DNA of 64,000 bases from Syntrophus sp963665935 (GTDB lineage: Bacteria > Desulfobacterota > Syntrophia > Syntrophales > Syntrophaceae), in assembly GCA_963665935.1 (NCBI GenBank), contig OY762510.1:3100001-3164000 (forward strand). Reading direction: 5' to 3'. Shown one piece after another: positions 9,386 to 18,560 of this stretch (the stretch's first letter is position 1; each line of letters begins with the position of its first letter). The notes beneath the pieces are model-generated. The model was given only the letters and a program-made list of their open reading frames with translations, was not told the origin of the DNA and made no database searches. Made by a program: the position numbers and the translations under genes.

Positions 9386-11752
9386 ATGGAAAGGGATCAG
9401 TCGTTCAATGGATTTGAAGGAATGTCACGGCGAACTTTTCTTGCCGTCATGGGCGTTGCGGGCGCTACCTTGGCAGGTTATACCCTGGCGGAGAGGAAGG
9501 CCTTTGCAGGTGAGGCGACGCCCCCCACGGCAATCGGAGAGGTGATGCCAGGCGAGGACGTCTTCGCCTATATATCGAGGATCAAAGGGGGCTTTGATCG
9601 GAAACTCTACCAGCAGGTGATCGGTGCGGCGAACGACTTCAAGGAAGGAGACATGACCATCGGGGTTGGCGCCAAGGATGACGCAACGCGGAAGAATGCC
9701 CGGGCGCTTCTGGCAAACACCAGGATCGGAGATCTCTACGAGCATCCCCTGCATGAGGACAATCTGCAGAAACTCATCTGGAAAACCACGGATACATCCC
9801 AGTATGCCAAGGTGAAGGACTGGACCATGGGACAGCTGAAGGAATTCCTCTTGACGGAATCCGAGGCCGAGATCAAGGGCATTATGCATGGCCTCACCAG
9901 CGACACCATCGGCTGTGTCCCGAAGCTGATGACCAATGAAGAACTTATAACGATTGGTCAGAAGATCTTCAATGTCATACCGGGTACCAAGCTTGGTGCA
10001 AAGGGATATATGGGGGCCCGGATCCAGCCCAATTCCCCCACGGACCATCCCGATGATGTCATGTGGCAGGTCTTCGATGCCTTTTCCTATGCGACTGGCG
10101 ATATAGTCATCGGCACCAACCCCGTGGACAGTCAGGTCAAGAGTGTCGCCGTGGTGGAGCAGGCCCTCAAGGATGTCGTCGACACCTTCAAACTGAAGGA
10201 TATCGTTCCCTGGTGCGTCCTTTCCCATATCGATGTCCAGTCTGAAGTGAGCCGGAAATATCCGGGATCGGTGGAAACCATGTTCCAGAGTCTCGCCGGA
10301 ACAGATGACTGTAACAAAACCTTTGATGTGACCGTTGACAAAATCCTCAGCTATGCAAGAGGGAAGAGGGGGGAACGGTACGGGCTTTATTTCGAGACCG
10401 GTCAGGGCTCCGAATTCACCAACGGTGCAGCCAACGGGGTGGATATGATGGTGCTCGAATCCCGTAAGTACGGGTTCAGTCGGGCGGTCGAGAAGATCCT
10501 GGCGGAGGTGCAACCCAAGGGGCCCTGGCTTCATATAAACGATGTTGCCGGATTCATTGGCCCGGAGGTCTTCAAGACCCGCGAGCAACTGGTGAGGTGC
10601 TGCCTGGAGGATATCGCCATGGGGAAGCTCCATGGACTGACCATCGGGCTCGATGTCTGTTCCACGCTGCACATGACGGTCAGCCTGGATGATCTGGATT
10701 GGTGCCAGGATCAGGTCATGCCGGCCAATCCCGCTTACCTCATCGCCCTGCCCACTAAAAATGACCCTATGTTGAGCTATCTTACGACATCGTTTCAGGA
10801 TCATGTCCGGCTGAGGCAGAAATTCGGCTACAAGGTAAACGATGCGATGTGGGACTTCTACAAGCGGCTGGATATCGTGGATAAGAACAACAAATACACC
10901 AGCCACTTCGGCGATCCACTCTGGGTGTACTACAAGTACTGCCTAGCCAAGGGGGATAAACGCACCAGAGCGGCCATCTATGCCGAAGGACGGAAGAAGA
11001 TGACGGAAGTGGAAGATAGAGGCGTTGATCTGGCCATCGGCCATGGAAAGAACATCTGGGATCTGAACCCGAAGCTGGAGGCCAAGGTCAGGGCTCTGTA
11101 TGACGATGCCAAGAAGTCCCTCTGGGCGGAAATTGATCCCAACTTTACAAAGGCCATTCCCAATGCCTTGCCGGTCATGACCTTATCCAAGGACCGCAAT
11201 GACTATATCGCCCATCCGGAGACAGGGGAAAAGCTCAGCCCCGAATCCATAGCGGCGTTGGAAAAGCTGAGAAGCACATGGACGGATCCCGCCAATCCCG
11301 TCAAAGGACAGATCGTGATCTCCGACGGCCTGAACGCCAAGGCAATTATGGATGACGGCCATCTCGCTCCCTATCTGGACGAAATCGGCAAAATCCTTTC
11401 CGGTGCCGGCGTGACGATGAGCGATAAGAACATCGTGGTGACCAGCGGACGGGTACGAGCAGGATACCGGATCGGCGAACTGCTCTTTGAAAAGGCCAAT
11501 CCCAATGAGTTCCGCGGGATTCTGCATATCATCGGGGAAAGGCCCGGGACCATGCATCACTCCTACTCGGTCTACATCACCGTGGTCAAGGGGAAAAAAT
11601 GGAGTGAAAAGTCGATCGATCACGACATCACGAAACTCGTGTGCAATATTGCCGATACCGCCTTGTCGCCGAAGGAGGCGGCCCACGAAACCGTCACGAT
11701 CATTCGGGAGCTGGTCGGCAAATCCGTGGACGGCAGTCGACGACTGGGTTGA
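9386..11752 (+). CDS. eutBC: Tat-exported EutB-EutC fusion: coenzyme-B12 ethanolamine ammonia-lyase-like protein
   Basis: A 788-residue protein joining the large and small subunits of ethanolamine ammonia-lyase, normally two proteins (EutB about 450, EutC about 295 residues). The enzyme splits ethanolamine to acetaldehyde and ammonia using adenosylcobalamin. Residues 13-44 are a twin-arginine signal (SRRTFLA, hydrophobic core, AFA cleavage site). The EutB part spans about 55-515. It keeps R212 and Q214 in 'ARIQPN', N245 in 'GTNPV', E337 in 'LYFETGQGS', E358 in 'VLESRKYG' and D423 in 'GLDVC', which align with the substrate-contact residues of the E. coli enzyme. The EutC part spans about 565-780, with 'ISDGLNAKAI' (645-654) and 'GERPG' (717-721), the cobalamin-binding subunit motifs. 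RBS GAAGGAGG precedes the ATG. No EutA reactivase and no shell-protein genes are nearby. Export of a B12 lyase is unexpected; substrate may differ from ethanolamine. Confidence 0.9.
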   Translation: MERDQSFNGFEGMSRRTFLAVMGVAGATLAGYTLAERKAFAGEATPPTAIGEVMPGEDVFAYISRIKGGFDRKLYQQVIGAANDFKEGDMTIGVGAKDDATRKNARALLANTRIGDLYEHPLHEDNLQKLIWKTTDTSQYAKVKDWTMGQLKEFLLTESEAEIKGIMHGLTSDTIGCVPKLMTNEELITIGQKIFNVIPGTKLGAKGYMGARIQPNSPTDHPDDVMWQVFDAFSYATGDIVIGTNPVDSQVKSVAVVEQALKDVVDTFKLKDIVPWCVLSHIDVQSEVSRKYPGSVETMFQSLAGTDDCNKTFDVTVDKILSYARGKRGERYGLYFETGQGSEFTNGAANGVDMMVLESRKYGFSRAVEKILAEVQPKGPWLHINDVAGFIGPEVFKTREQLVRCCLEDIAMGKLHGLTIGLDVCSTLHMTVSLDDLDWCQDQVMPANPAYLIALPTKNDPMLSYLTTSFQDHVRLRQKFGYKVNDAMWDFYKRLDIVDKNNKYTSHFGDPLWVYYKYCLAKGDKRTRAAIYAEGRKKMTEVEDRGVDLAIGHGKNIWDLNPKLEAKVRALYDDAKKSLWAEIDPNFTKAIPNALPVMTLSKDRNDYIAHPETGEKLSPESIAALEKLRSTWTDPANPVKGQIVISDGLNAKAIMDDGHLAPYLDEIGKILSGAGVTMSDKNIVVTSGRVRAGYRIGELLFEKANPNEFRGILHIIGERPGTMHHSYSVYITVVKGKKWSEKSIDHDITKLVCNIADTALSPKEAAHETVTIIRELVGKSVDGSRRLG

Positions 11753-11856
11753 AAAGGAGTAGGTCATGTTTCCCAGGACGCTGGACCATGCCACGGAATG
11801 AGATGGTCAGCCGTGCAGAAATGTGAAAAATCTTGAGGAATCTCACTCCTTGTTGT

Positions 11857-11894
11857 CATCGCAGGGAAGGGAATATGAGATCTTCCCTGCGATG
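11857..11894. terminator. Perfect 13-bp inverted repeat after eutBC
   Basis: Arms CATCGCAGGGAAG (11857-11869) and its exact complement (11882-11894) enclose a 12-nt loop. It lies in the 174-bp gap between the ammonia-lyase fusion and the porin. The bases after the right arm are A-rich rather than T-rich on the plus strand, so it may act as an attenuator, an mRNA 3' stabiliser or a weak terminator rather than a classical intrinsic terminator. Confidence 0.6.
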
Positions 11895-11926
11895 ATTTAA
11901 AAAAAAATTGCCATTGGGGGTATAAA

Positions 11927-12769
11927 ATGAAGACTTTCATTCGCTGCTTCATGGTCATTATGCTGTTTATTCTGGGAAGTATCATAGCCCCATTTTCCTA
12001 TGCACAGGAGGCGGTACCGGAAAAAGCGGCGGAACAAGCGGTACTGAAGCCGGGGATGAAGGCGATCCCAGAGGATCTGACTGCCAATTTCAATGCGGCC
12101 TTCTATAGTAAGTACGTTTGGAGGGGTCTCGAACTGAGCAAAGACAGCCTGGTCATCTTCCCCAGCGTCACAGTCGGCTACAAGGGCTTCGCCGTCAACG
12201 TCTGGGTTGATTTCGATACCGAGTTTAATAATCGTTCGAAAGGAAAGGAAGGTGAAACCAAAATACAGGAAACAGACCTGACTGTGACCTATACCAACAG
12301 GATCAACCTTTTAAAGCTGGATTACACCCTGGGATGGATCTATTATGACACGGATGGTTTTGATGGGGAGAGTCCGACGACCAACCAGGAAGTTTTTGTA
12401 ACGCTGGCCCTCGACGTTCTCCTGAAGCCCACGCTCAGCGTATATCGGGAAATAGAGACCGGTGAGGCCTGGTACACGAGTCTTTCCTTATCCCACGGGT
12501 TTAAAATCTATAAGGACTGGACCTGGGATGTAGGCGGTTGGGTGAGCTATTACAACAACAAGTCAACGGAAGACTTTTCCGACCTCCATGACGGGAATGT
12601 CTGGACGGGGTTGACCGTACCCGTGAACAGCTACTTCTCCATCATACCCAAGATCCAGTATTCCTTCCCCCTGAGTTCGAATGCCCGGGAAAGGATCAAG
12701 GCAAACAGCTTCAATGGCCGGGATTCCGATTACTTCTATGGGGGCATTTCCTTCGATCTAAAATTATGA
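11927..12769 (+). CDS. Outer-membrane porin-like beta-barrel (TorF-type family)
   Basis: A 280-residue protein with a 26-residue signal peptide ending 'YAQEA'. The mature region begins after a short charged linker with 'LTANFNAAFYSKYVWRGLELSKD', the opening motif of the TorF-family putative porins. Alternating hydrophobic strands continue to a C-terminal aromatic strand 'YFYGGISFDLKL', typical of outer-membrane barrels. It lies between the exported ammonia-lyase and a periplasmic amine-type binding protein, which suggests a role in uptake of the same small molecule. That link is inference from position only. A GGGGG purine run precedes the ATG. Confidence 0.75.
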   Translation: MKTFIRCFMVIMLFILGSIIAPFSYAQEAVPEKAAEQAVLKPGMKAIPEDLTANFNAAFYSKYVWRGLELSKDSLVIFPSVTVGYKGFAVNVWVDFDTEFNNRSKGKEGETKIQETDLTVTYTNRINLLKLDYTLGWIYYDTDGFDGESPTTNQEVFVTLALDVLLKPTLSVYREIETGEAWYTSLSLSHGFKIYKDWTWDVGGWVSYYNNKSTEDFSDLHDGNVWTGLTVPVNSYFSIIPKIQYSFPLSSNARERIKANSFNGRDSDYFYGGISFDLKL

Positions 12770-12874
12770 GGTTTCTTGAATTACTGGCCGTCACTGCTGA
12801 GGATTCGGCCCGGCCCGGGATTGCAACCAGGCTGAACATGGCAGTTCAAAGTTGTAGAAAACAAAGGAGGAGGC

Positions 12875-13975
12875 ATGAAAAGGATAGCTCTTTGGCTTGT
12901 TGTAATTTCTATGGTTATTGTTTTTATCGGGACTCGGACGTCGCAAGCAGCCCAGGAAACCATTCGGATAACATGCTGGGAAGGGTATGCAGATGACGCA
13001 ACGGTAAAGGAATTTAAAGCTCTGATCAAGAAGAAGTACAAGATAGATGTTGAGGTTAAGACCTATTACCCAAAGGACCAGGATGAATTCTACAAGGCAG
13101 CGAAGGATGGTACCGCTGACCTCATCTCTCCGCCGGCTGATGTGGCAAAGACCCCACGATTCTATGCCTTTCATGAGGGAAGATATCTCCTTGCCGAGCT
13201 GGATATGAGAAACATCCCTAATGCCGGAAATATTCTTTCCTTCTTTATGGAAGACCAATCCCTGATCCATAAGGGAAAGCGTTATGGCCTTCCATACAAC
13301 TGCGGGCCTTATGGAATGGATTATAACACGGACGTCGTTAAGGAGGCACCGAAGAGCTGGAACATCCTCTGGGACCCGCGATATAAAGGAAAATACACCA
13401 TCAATAATAACTTTCCCAAATGTAATATCTGGATTACCGCACTGGCATTGGGCTATCGTTATGAACAGATTTTCGATATCGATAATCTGGACCGAAACAG
13501 AATTCAGGTTAAGCTGAATGTCCTGGCGCAGAATGCCAAAAGCCTCTGGGATGGTTCGGCAAATCCGGAAGAATTTCCCCAGTTAGCCCTCGCCACCGAT
13601 TGGGGCTTCGCTGCGGCACAGGCGAACAAGAAAGGCGGAAAGTGGTTGATTGCCTCTCCTAGAGAAGGTGGAACTGCCTGGATTGATTACTGGTGCATCA
13701 CACGGGTGGCAAAGGGCATGAAAAAGAAACTGTGCGAGGAATGGATCAATCTGCAGCTTTCGCCTGAAGCGCAGGTCTCTGTAGTCAAGAATCAGGGTGT
13801 TTCGCCGGTTGTGAGCAATGTGGGAACCCTGGTTACTTCAGAGGAAAAAGACCTTTTCCATGTGGGTGATAATGACTATTTCAAGACTGTGGCGATCTGG
13901 CGGGTTATGAGCGAGAAGACGGAAAAGGCCTTTGGCGAGATGTGGGAAGAAGCAAAAAAACAAAGGGGGAAGTAG
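12875..13975 (+). CDS. Periplasmic PotD-like solute-binding protein
   Basis: A 366-residue secreted binding protein of the spermidine/putrescine (family 1) type. Residues 1-24 are a signal peptide. 'IRITCWEGYADDATVKEFKAL' is the usual start of the mature PotD/PotF fold, and 'YGLPYNCGPYGMDYNTDVV' and 'PKSWNILWDPRYKGKY' are conserved family blocks. AAAGGAGGAGG precedes the ATG. No cognate permease or ATPase is adjacent. It follows the porin by 105 bp in the same direction as the exported EutBC fusion. A polyamine-like or amino-alcohol ligand would fit the neighbourhood, but the ligand is not determined by sequence. Confidence 0.85.
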   Translation: MKRIALWLVVISMVIVFIGTRTSQAAQETIRITCWEGYADDATVKEFKALIKKKYKIDVEVKTYYPKDQDEFYKAAKDGTADLISPPADVAKTPRFYAFHEGRYLLAELDMRNIPNAGNILSFFMEDQSLIHKGKRYGLPYNCGPYGMDYNTDVVKEAPKSWNILWDPRYKGKYTINNNFPKCNIWITALALGYRYEQIFDIDNLDRNRIQVKLNVLAQNAKSLWDGSANPEEFPQLALATDWGFAAAQANKKGGKWLIASPREGGTAWIDYWCITRVAKGMKKKLCEEWINLQLSPEAQVSVVKNQGVSPVVSNVGTLVTSEEKDLFHVGDNDYFKTVAIWRVMSEKTEKAFGEMWEEAKKQRGK

Positions 13976-14107
13976 TCCTTTGCACAGCTGATTCCGTGAA
14001 GAAGTCTCCACTCTGATGAAAATGGTGAAGAAACCATGAAGACCGCGCTATGAGGGTAGCGAGAGGTTGAAGCGGCTGAATTCGATGATTGCGATGGAGG
14101 AAGTAAA

Positions 14108-14875
14108 ATGGAAGAGATACCTGAAGGAGTTGCGGACGACGATCATAGTGGCAGCATTCCGCAATCAGGGGATTCGATCTCTCTGGATGATGAAAAGCAG
14201 GTCATCGAAGTTCTCAGGGAGTCGGTGCAGGGACTGTGGGAAGTCGTCAATAATCTTACCCGTTTAAAACCGACGAAAAGACCGGAGTTCCGCGTCACGA
14301 TTTTCGGTTCGGCACGGATCCCCCGCGAACATTGGGTATATGGTGCGGTTCGGGACCTTGCAGCGGAACTAGGGCGGATGGGCTGCGGTGTTGTCACCGG
14401 CGGTGGTCCGGGGTTGATGGAGGCGGCCAATGAAGGGGCGGCATTGGCTGGTCCTGCCGCGCAGGGACGCAGCTCGGGGATCCGTGTCCATCTGCCTTTC
14501 GAGCAGGAAATCAATCCCTTCGTCGATTCAGCCTACGAGCACCGGACATTCTTTTCGAGACTACATCACTTCGTGCTGGTGTCCGATGCCTTTGTTGTTG
14601 TTCCTGGTGGAATTGGAACGGTTCTGGAGCTCGCAATGATCTGGCAGCTTCTCCAAGTTCGCAAACTGGACCGGACGCCGCTGATTCTGATTGGCCCGAT
14701 GTGGGCGGAGTTCATCAAGTGGGGACGGGAGTATCTGCTGAGGCCGGACTTTGAGCTTGCCAGCCCTGATGATCTTAAAATCCCCCAGTGCGTCGATACC
14801 GTGGATCAAGCGATGGCGATTATTCGCCATCGTCATGAAGAGTGGCTCCGTGAGTCGATCCCGCAGACACGATAA
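14108..14875 (+). CDS. LOG-family (TIGR00730-type) nucleotide phosphoribohydrolase-like protein
   Basis: A 255-residue protein with the Rossmann-like LOG fold. The two diagnostic motifs are present: 'GGGPGLMEAANEGA' near residue 98 and 'PGGIGTVLELAMIWQ' near residue 165. Characterised LOG proteins cleave nucleoside 5'-monophosphates such as cytokinin ribotides, and some were once mis-called lysine decarboxylases. An acidic N-terminal extension of about 60 residues is present before the fold. GGAGGAAGTAAA precedes the ATG. The protein is probably cytoplasmic. The substrate in this organism is unknown, and there is no visible functional link to the preceding amine genes. Confidence 0.85.
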   Translation: MEEIPEGVADDDHSGSIPQSGDSISLDDEKQVIEVLRESVQGLWEVVNNLTRLKPTKRPEFRVTIFGSARIPREHWVYGAVRDLAAELGRMGCGVVTGGGPGLMEAANEGAALAGPAAQGRSSGIRVHLPFEQEINPFVDSAYEHRTFFSRLHHFVLVSDAFVVVPGGIGTVLELAMIWQLLQVRKLDRTPLILIGPMWAEFIKWGREYLLRPDFELASPDDLKIPQCVDTVDQAMAIIRHRHEEWLRESIPQTR

Positions 14876-14947
14876 GCTTTTTGGAATAGAGCGAAATAGA
14901 AAGGAACCATTAACTGAAATACTCTTTCAACAAGAAGCAGGGGGTGA

Positions 14948-16069
14948 ATGGCGATGCCTAGATCGAAAACGCCGGACCTGACCCGCGTCACACTGCAGAT
15001 CCTATGGATCGGAATCCTGATTGCGGCGACTTTCTGGATCATGAGGCCATTCCTGCTGTCGCTCATCTGGGCCGTCATGATCGTTGTGGCCACCTGGCCC
15101 TTCATGTTGAAGGTTGAGGGATGGCTGTGGGGAAGACGGGGGTTGGCCGTCGCAGTCATGACGATCACCATGCTGATCCTGTTTATTGTTCCCTTTTCAC
15201 TTGCTCTTGTGGCCATCATTGAGAATGCCGACAACATCACGGATTGGGTGAAATCCTTCCAAACGCAGGCGCTGCCGCCCCTGCCCCACTGGTTGTCCGG
15301 CCTTCCCATCATAGGTCCGAAGCTGGCCGTCTCCTGGGAAAGCCTCAGATCCGGCCCGGAGGGGATATCAGCACACCTGACTCCCTATGCAGGAAGTCTG
15401 TTGAAATGGTTTCTTTCCCAAGCCGGAAGCATTGGAGTCATCGCCCTGCAACTCCTGCTCACGGTGATCATCGCCGCAATCTTTTACGCTACCGGTGAGA
15501 CGGCTTCGACAGGCGTCATTCGCTTTGCGCAGCGCCTTGGAGGGCAACGCGGCGAGGACGCAGCCGTGCTGGCGGCAAAAACCGTCCGGGGCGTTGCTCT
15601 GGGTGTCGTCGGTACTGCCCTGATCCAGTCGCTTCTCGGCGGCATCGGTCTGGTCATAACCAGAGTGCCGGCCGCCGCGATCCTGACCGCGGTGATGTTC
15701 ATACTCTGCATCGCCCAACTCGGGCCGGGGCTCGTCCTTGTCCCCTCGGTGATCTGGCTTTACTGGAGCGGACAGACGACGTGGGGAACGGTCCTGCTCG
15801 TCATGTCGATATTCGTCGGCACCTTTGACAATTTCCTGCGCCCGATCCTCATCAGGAAAGGCGCTGATCTGCCCCTGCTTCTGATCTTTGCCGGTGTCAT
15901 CGGTGGTCTGACCGCCTTCGGCATCATCGGGCTTTTTATCGGCCCGGTGGTGCTCTCCGTTACCTACAGGCTGGTGGAAGCATGGGTTGCCGATGTCGAA
16001 ACGAGTCAAGCTCAGGAACCGGCTGGAGAAGAAGGAAAAGAACAGAAATGGGAGAGAAAAGATAAGTGA
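14948..16069 (+). CDS. AI-2E family (YdiK/PerM-type) membrane transporter
   Basis: A 373-residue membrane protein with about seven to eight helices, arranged as the AI-2E/PerM family: two early helices, a soluble stretch around residues 90-150, then a helical bundle. 'FGIIGLFIGPVVLSVTY' near the C-terminus is the conserved family motif. The family was named for a proposed autoinducer exporter; other members exchange Na+ for H+, so substrate cannot be inferred. The hydrophilic Lys/Glu-rich tail after residue 350 is cytosolic. Two in-frame ATGs (14948 and 14954) are possible; the first is given, the second has the better spacing to the GGGGTGA site. Confidence 0.85.
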   Translation: MAMPRSKTPDLTRVTLQILWIGILIAATFWIMRPFLLSLIWAVMIVVATWPFMLKVEGWLWGRRGLAVAVMTITMLILFIVPFSLALVAIIENADNITDWVKSFQTQALPPLPHWLSGLPIIGPKLAVSWESLRSGPEGISAHLTPYAGSLLKWFLSQAGSIGVIALQLLLTVIIAAIFYATGETASTGVIRFAQRLGGQRGEDAAVLAAKTVRGVALGVVGTALIQSLLGGIGLVITRVPAAAILTAVMFILCIAQLGPGLVLVPSVIWLYWSGQTTWGTVLLVMSIFVGTFDNFLRPILIRKGADLPLLLIFAGVIGGLTAFGIIGLFIGPVVLSVTYRLVEAWVADVETSQAQEPAGEEGKEQKWERKDK

Positions 16070-16133
16070 AAAGGGAACCGTCCTCAACAAGAGGGGGGAT
16101 CGGACATTTGATCGGACAGGTGGAGGTGCTGCT

Positions 16134-17201
16134 ATGAAGAGAATTGCAATGGGGATTGTTCTCTTTGGTTTGCTCTCTCTGGCGGGGTGCGCCCGCCTCG
16201 GGGGACCGGCCATCGTCCGCGATCGCTTCGATTACAGCGTCGCGATATCCGAGTCCTGGAAGAGCCAGATGCTCCTCAATATCGTCAAGATCCGCTACTC
16301 CGACACGCCGGTCTTCATGGATGTGACCTCGGTCATCAACCTGGTCGGCGTTCAGAGCACGGTCAATCTGGCGGCCGGCTGGTCCTTTCCGCCCAATGCA
16401 AACGCACAGTCTGTCGGGGGAACCACGACCTGGGGGGAAAAACCAACGATCACCTATGCCCCTCTCACGGGAGAGAAATTCACCCGGAGCCTCCTCACAC
16501 CGATCACACCCTACGCCCTTCTCTCCATGATTCAGGCCGGCTGGCCCGTGAGAACCTTGTTCAGCCTCTGTGTCAAGTCGATCAATGATATGGATAACCA
16601 GTCCTCGGCGCCGGGATTTGCCCGCTCCGAGGATCCCCAGTTTCGGCGACTGATCGATTTGCTGGAGAAGACTCAGAAGTCGGGGGCCGTAGGGACAAGG
16701 ATTGAAAGGAAAGACAAACAGGATACGGCAGTCGTTGTTTTTCGGCGGAAGACGGACAGGGAAATCGAGCAGCGGATCTTGGAAACTCGCCGGATGCTGG
16801 GCCTGAAACCGGGCACGGAAGAATTCAAGGTCATCTACGGGGCGACCCCGACCCAGGAAGGGGAAATCGCCATTCTGACCCGCTCGATCATGGACATCAT
16901 CATCGAATTGGCTTCCCAGATCGATGTCCCTTCCGAGCACGCAGCGGATGGCCGCACCTATGCCACGTCTTCAGAAATCGGGGAGGGGGAGGGACAGGTC
17001 CCCCCTCTGCTCCGGGTTCATTGCAGCAGGGAAAAACCGGCGGAGAGCTTCGTCGCCGTCAACAACCGTGACTTCTGGTTCTGGATTGACGACCGGGATC
17101 GGAAATCCAAGACGATCTTTACCTTTCTCATGATCATCCTCAGCCTGGTGGAGACGGGACCGGCGCCGCAGGGGCCTACGGTTACCGTCCCCATCAGTTA
17201 G
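16134..17201 (+). CDS. Predicted lipoprotein of unknown function
   Basis: A 355-residue protein. The start at 16134 was chosen over an upstream in-frame reading because GGTGGAGGT precedes it and a clean lipoprotein signal begins there: basic start, hydrophobic core, then the lipobox LAGC near residue 18. The mature start 'RDRFDYSVAISESWKSQMLLNIVKIRYSDTPVFMDV' is a recurring motif in a family of uncharacterised lipoproteins of anaerobic and environmental proteobacteria. There is no recognisable enzyme motif. It lies between an AI-2E transporter and a cation/proton antiporter in the same direction. Function unknown. Confidence 0.8.
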   Translation: MKRIAMGIVLFGLLSLAGCARLGGPAIVRDRFDYSVAISESWKSQMLLNIVKIRYSDTPVFMDVTSVINLVGVQSTVNLAAGWSFPPNANAQSVGGTTTWGEKPTITYAPLTGEKFTRSLLTPITPYALLSMIQAGWPVRTLFSLCVKSINDMDNQSSAPGFARSEDPQFRRLIDLLEKTQKSGAVGTRIERKDKQDTAVVVFRRKTDREIEQRILETRRMLGLKPGTEEFKVIYGATPTQEGEIAILTRSIMDIIIELASQIDVPSEHAADGRTYATSSEIGEGEGQVPPLLRVHCSREKPAESFVAVNNRDFWFWIDDRDRKSKTIFTFLMIILSLVETGPAPQGPTVTVPIS

Positions 17202-17246
17202 GGCGATGGAAGGGAAGCATGGTAGAAATGTCTGGAGGATAAAGAG

Positions 17247-18458
17247 ATGCAGATCATCGTGAGACAAGAGAGATTCCTGGTGATATTGCTCATCGCCAGC
17301 ATCGTGGCCATCCTGACAAGGCGACTCAAGCTGCCCTATACCGTCGGGCTTGTGCTGGCCGGCATTCTTTTAGCCCTTTTCCCCCTATTTTCGGACATTC
17401 CTTTCACGAAGGAATTGATCTTCAATGTATTCCTGCCGCCCCTTGTTTTTGAGGCAGCCATCCAGATCCGTTGGGGAGAATTGCGGAAGGAGTATTCTCT
17501 CATCCTGATCCTTGTCACCGCGGGGCTGTGTCTCTCGGCAGCGGTCACCGCCATAGGAATGAGGTATCTTGCCGATTGGGCCTGGATCAGTGCCCTGCTG
17601 TTCGGCGCACTCATCGCGGCCACGGATCCCGTTTCCGTTATCGCCACGTTCAACGAGGCCGGGGTTCACAGCCGGATCCGTCTGCTGGTTGAATCGGAAA
17701 GCCTTCTCAACGACGGGACTGCCGCTGTTGCCTTTGCCGTCATTATTGCCGCGGCGGTGGGGGGTGTCCCGACGCTGGGCGGCATTGCAGGAAAACTGGC
17801 CCTTACCGTGGGAGGGGGCGTGCTCTGTGGCGCAATCGTCGCCGGGGCGATTCTGCTCCTTGCAGGACGAACGGAAGATCATCTCGTTGAATTCACCTTG
17901 ACGACAGTCGCTGCCTATGGTTCTTTCCTCATTGCCGAACACTTTCATTTTTCCGGTGTGCTGTCGACGCTGACGGCAGGGCTTCTGGTCGGCAATCTAA
18001 GCCTCCTCCAGGGTCGTTCCGAAGGCAGTATAGAGTCCATTACTGCGTACTGGGAATATCTTGGTTTTCTTGCCAATTCTTTTGTCTTCATCGGCATCGG
18101 AGTACATGTCTCCTTCCAGAATTTTAAAAGTGTCCTGCTGCCGGCGCTCTTCGCGATCCTCCTGGTGCTGCTGGGCCGGGCGTTGGCCGTTTACCCCTTT
18201 TGCGCTCTCTTCGGCCGCTCCGAGCTTCGCGTACAGAGCAAACATCAACTCGTCCTCTTCTGGGGCGGTCTTCGTGGCGCACTGGCCCTTGCGTTGTCTG
18301 TAGGGCTGCCAGAATGGGTGCCCAATCGGGAAGAAATCATCTCAGTGACCTTTGCCGTTGTCGCCTTTTCCATTTTCGTGCAGGGAATGACCATGACGCC
18401 GCTTCTGCGGCGGATCGGCGAGATCTCTCCAGTGGATGCAAACGAGAGTAAAGGGTGA
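17247..18458 (+). CDS. Na+/H+ (CPA1-type) cation:proton antiporter
   Basis: A 403-residue polytopic membrane protein with about twelve helices. 'GALIAATDPVSVIATFNEAG' near residue 125 carries the conserved Asp of CPA1 exchangers, and 'RLLVESESLLNDGTAAVAF' near 150 is the second family signature. These are the ion-binding helices that exchange Na+ or K+ for H+ across the inner membrane. CTGGAGGATAAAG precedes the ATG. There is no long C-terminal regulatory domain, so it is the short prokaryotic form. It probably serves pH or sodium homeostasis. Confidence 0.92.
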   Translation: MQIIVRQERFLVILLIASIVAILTRRLKLPYTVGLVLAGILLALFPLFSDIPFTKELIFNVFLPPLVFEAAIQIRWGELRKEYSLILILVTAGLCLSAAVTAIGMRYLADWAWISALLFGALIAATDPVSVIATFNEAGVHSRIRLLVESESLLNDGTAAVAFAVIIAAAVGGVPTLGGIAGKLALTVGGGVLCGAIVAGAILLLAGRTEDHLVEFTLTTVAAYGSFLIAEHFHFSGVLSTLTAGLLVGNLSLLQGRSEGSIESITAYWEYLGFLANSFVFIGIGVHVSFQNFKSVLLPALFAILLVLLGRALAVYPFCALFGRSELRVQSKHQLVLFWGGLRGALALALSVGLPEWVPNREEIISVTFAVVAFSIFVQGMTMTPLLRRIGEISPVDANESKG

Positions 18459-18560
18459 ACATATAATCAGGAAAAACAGATTTCCTAAATTGAAAGGACT
18501 ATGGAAGAGGTGTCGAATCAGTCGTAAATTGACCGCGAAAAAATCTAGAAGGAGACGACG

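Noticed and set aside
9425..10906. Long minus-strand reading frame of 493 codons
   Set aside because: It is antisense to the eutBC gene, which has clear domain matches and a ribosome-binding site; the frame is a codon-bias shadow.
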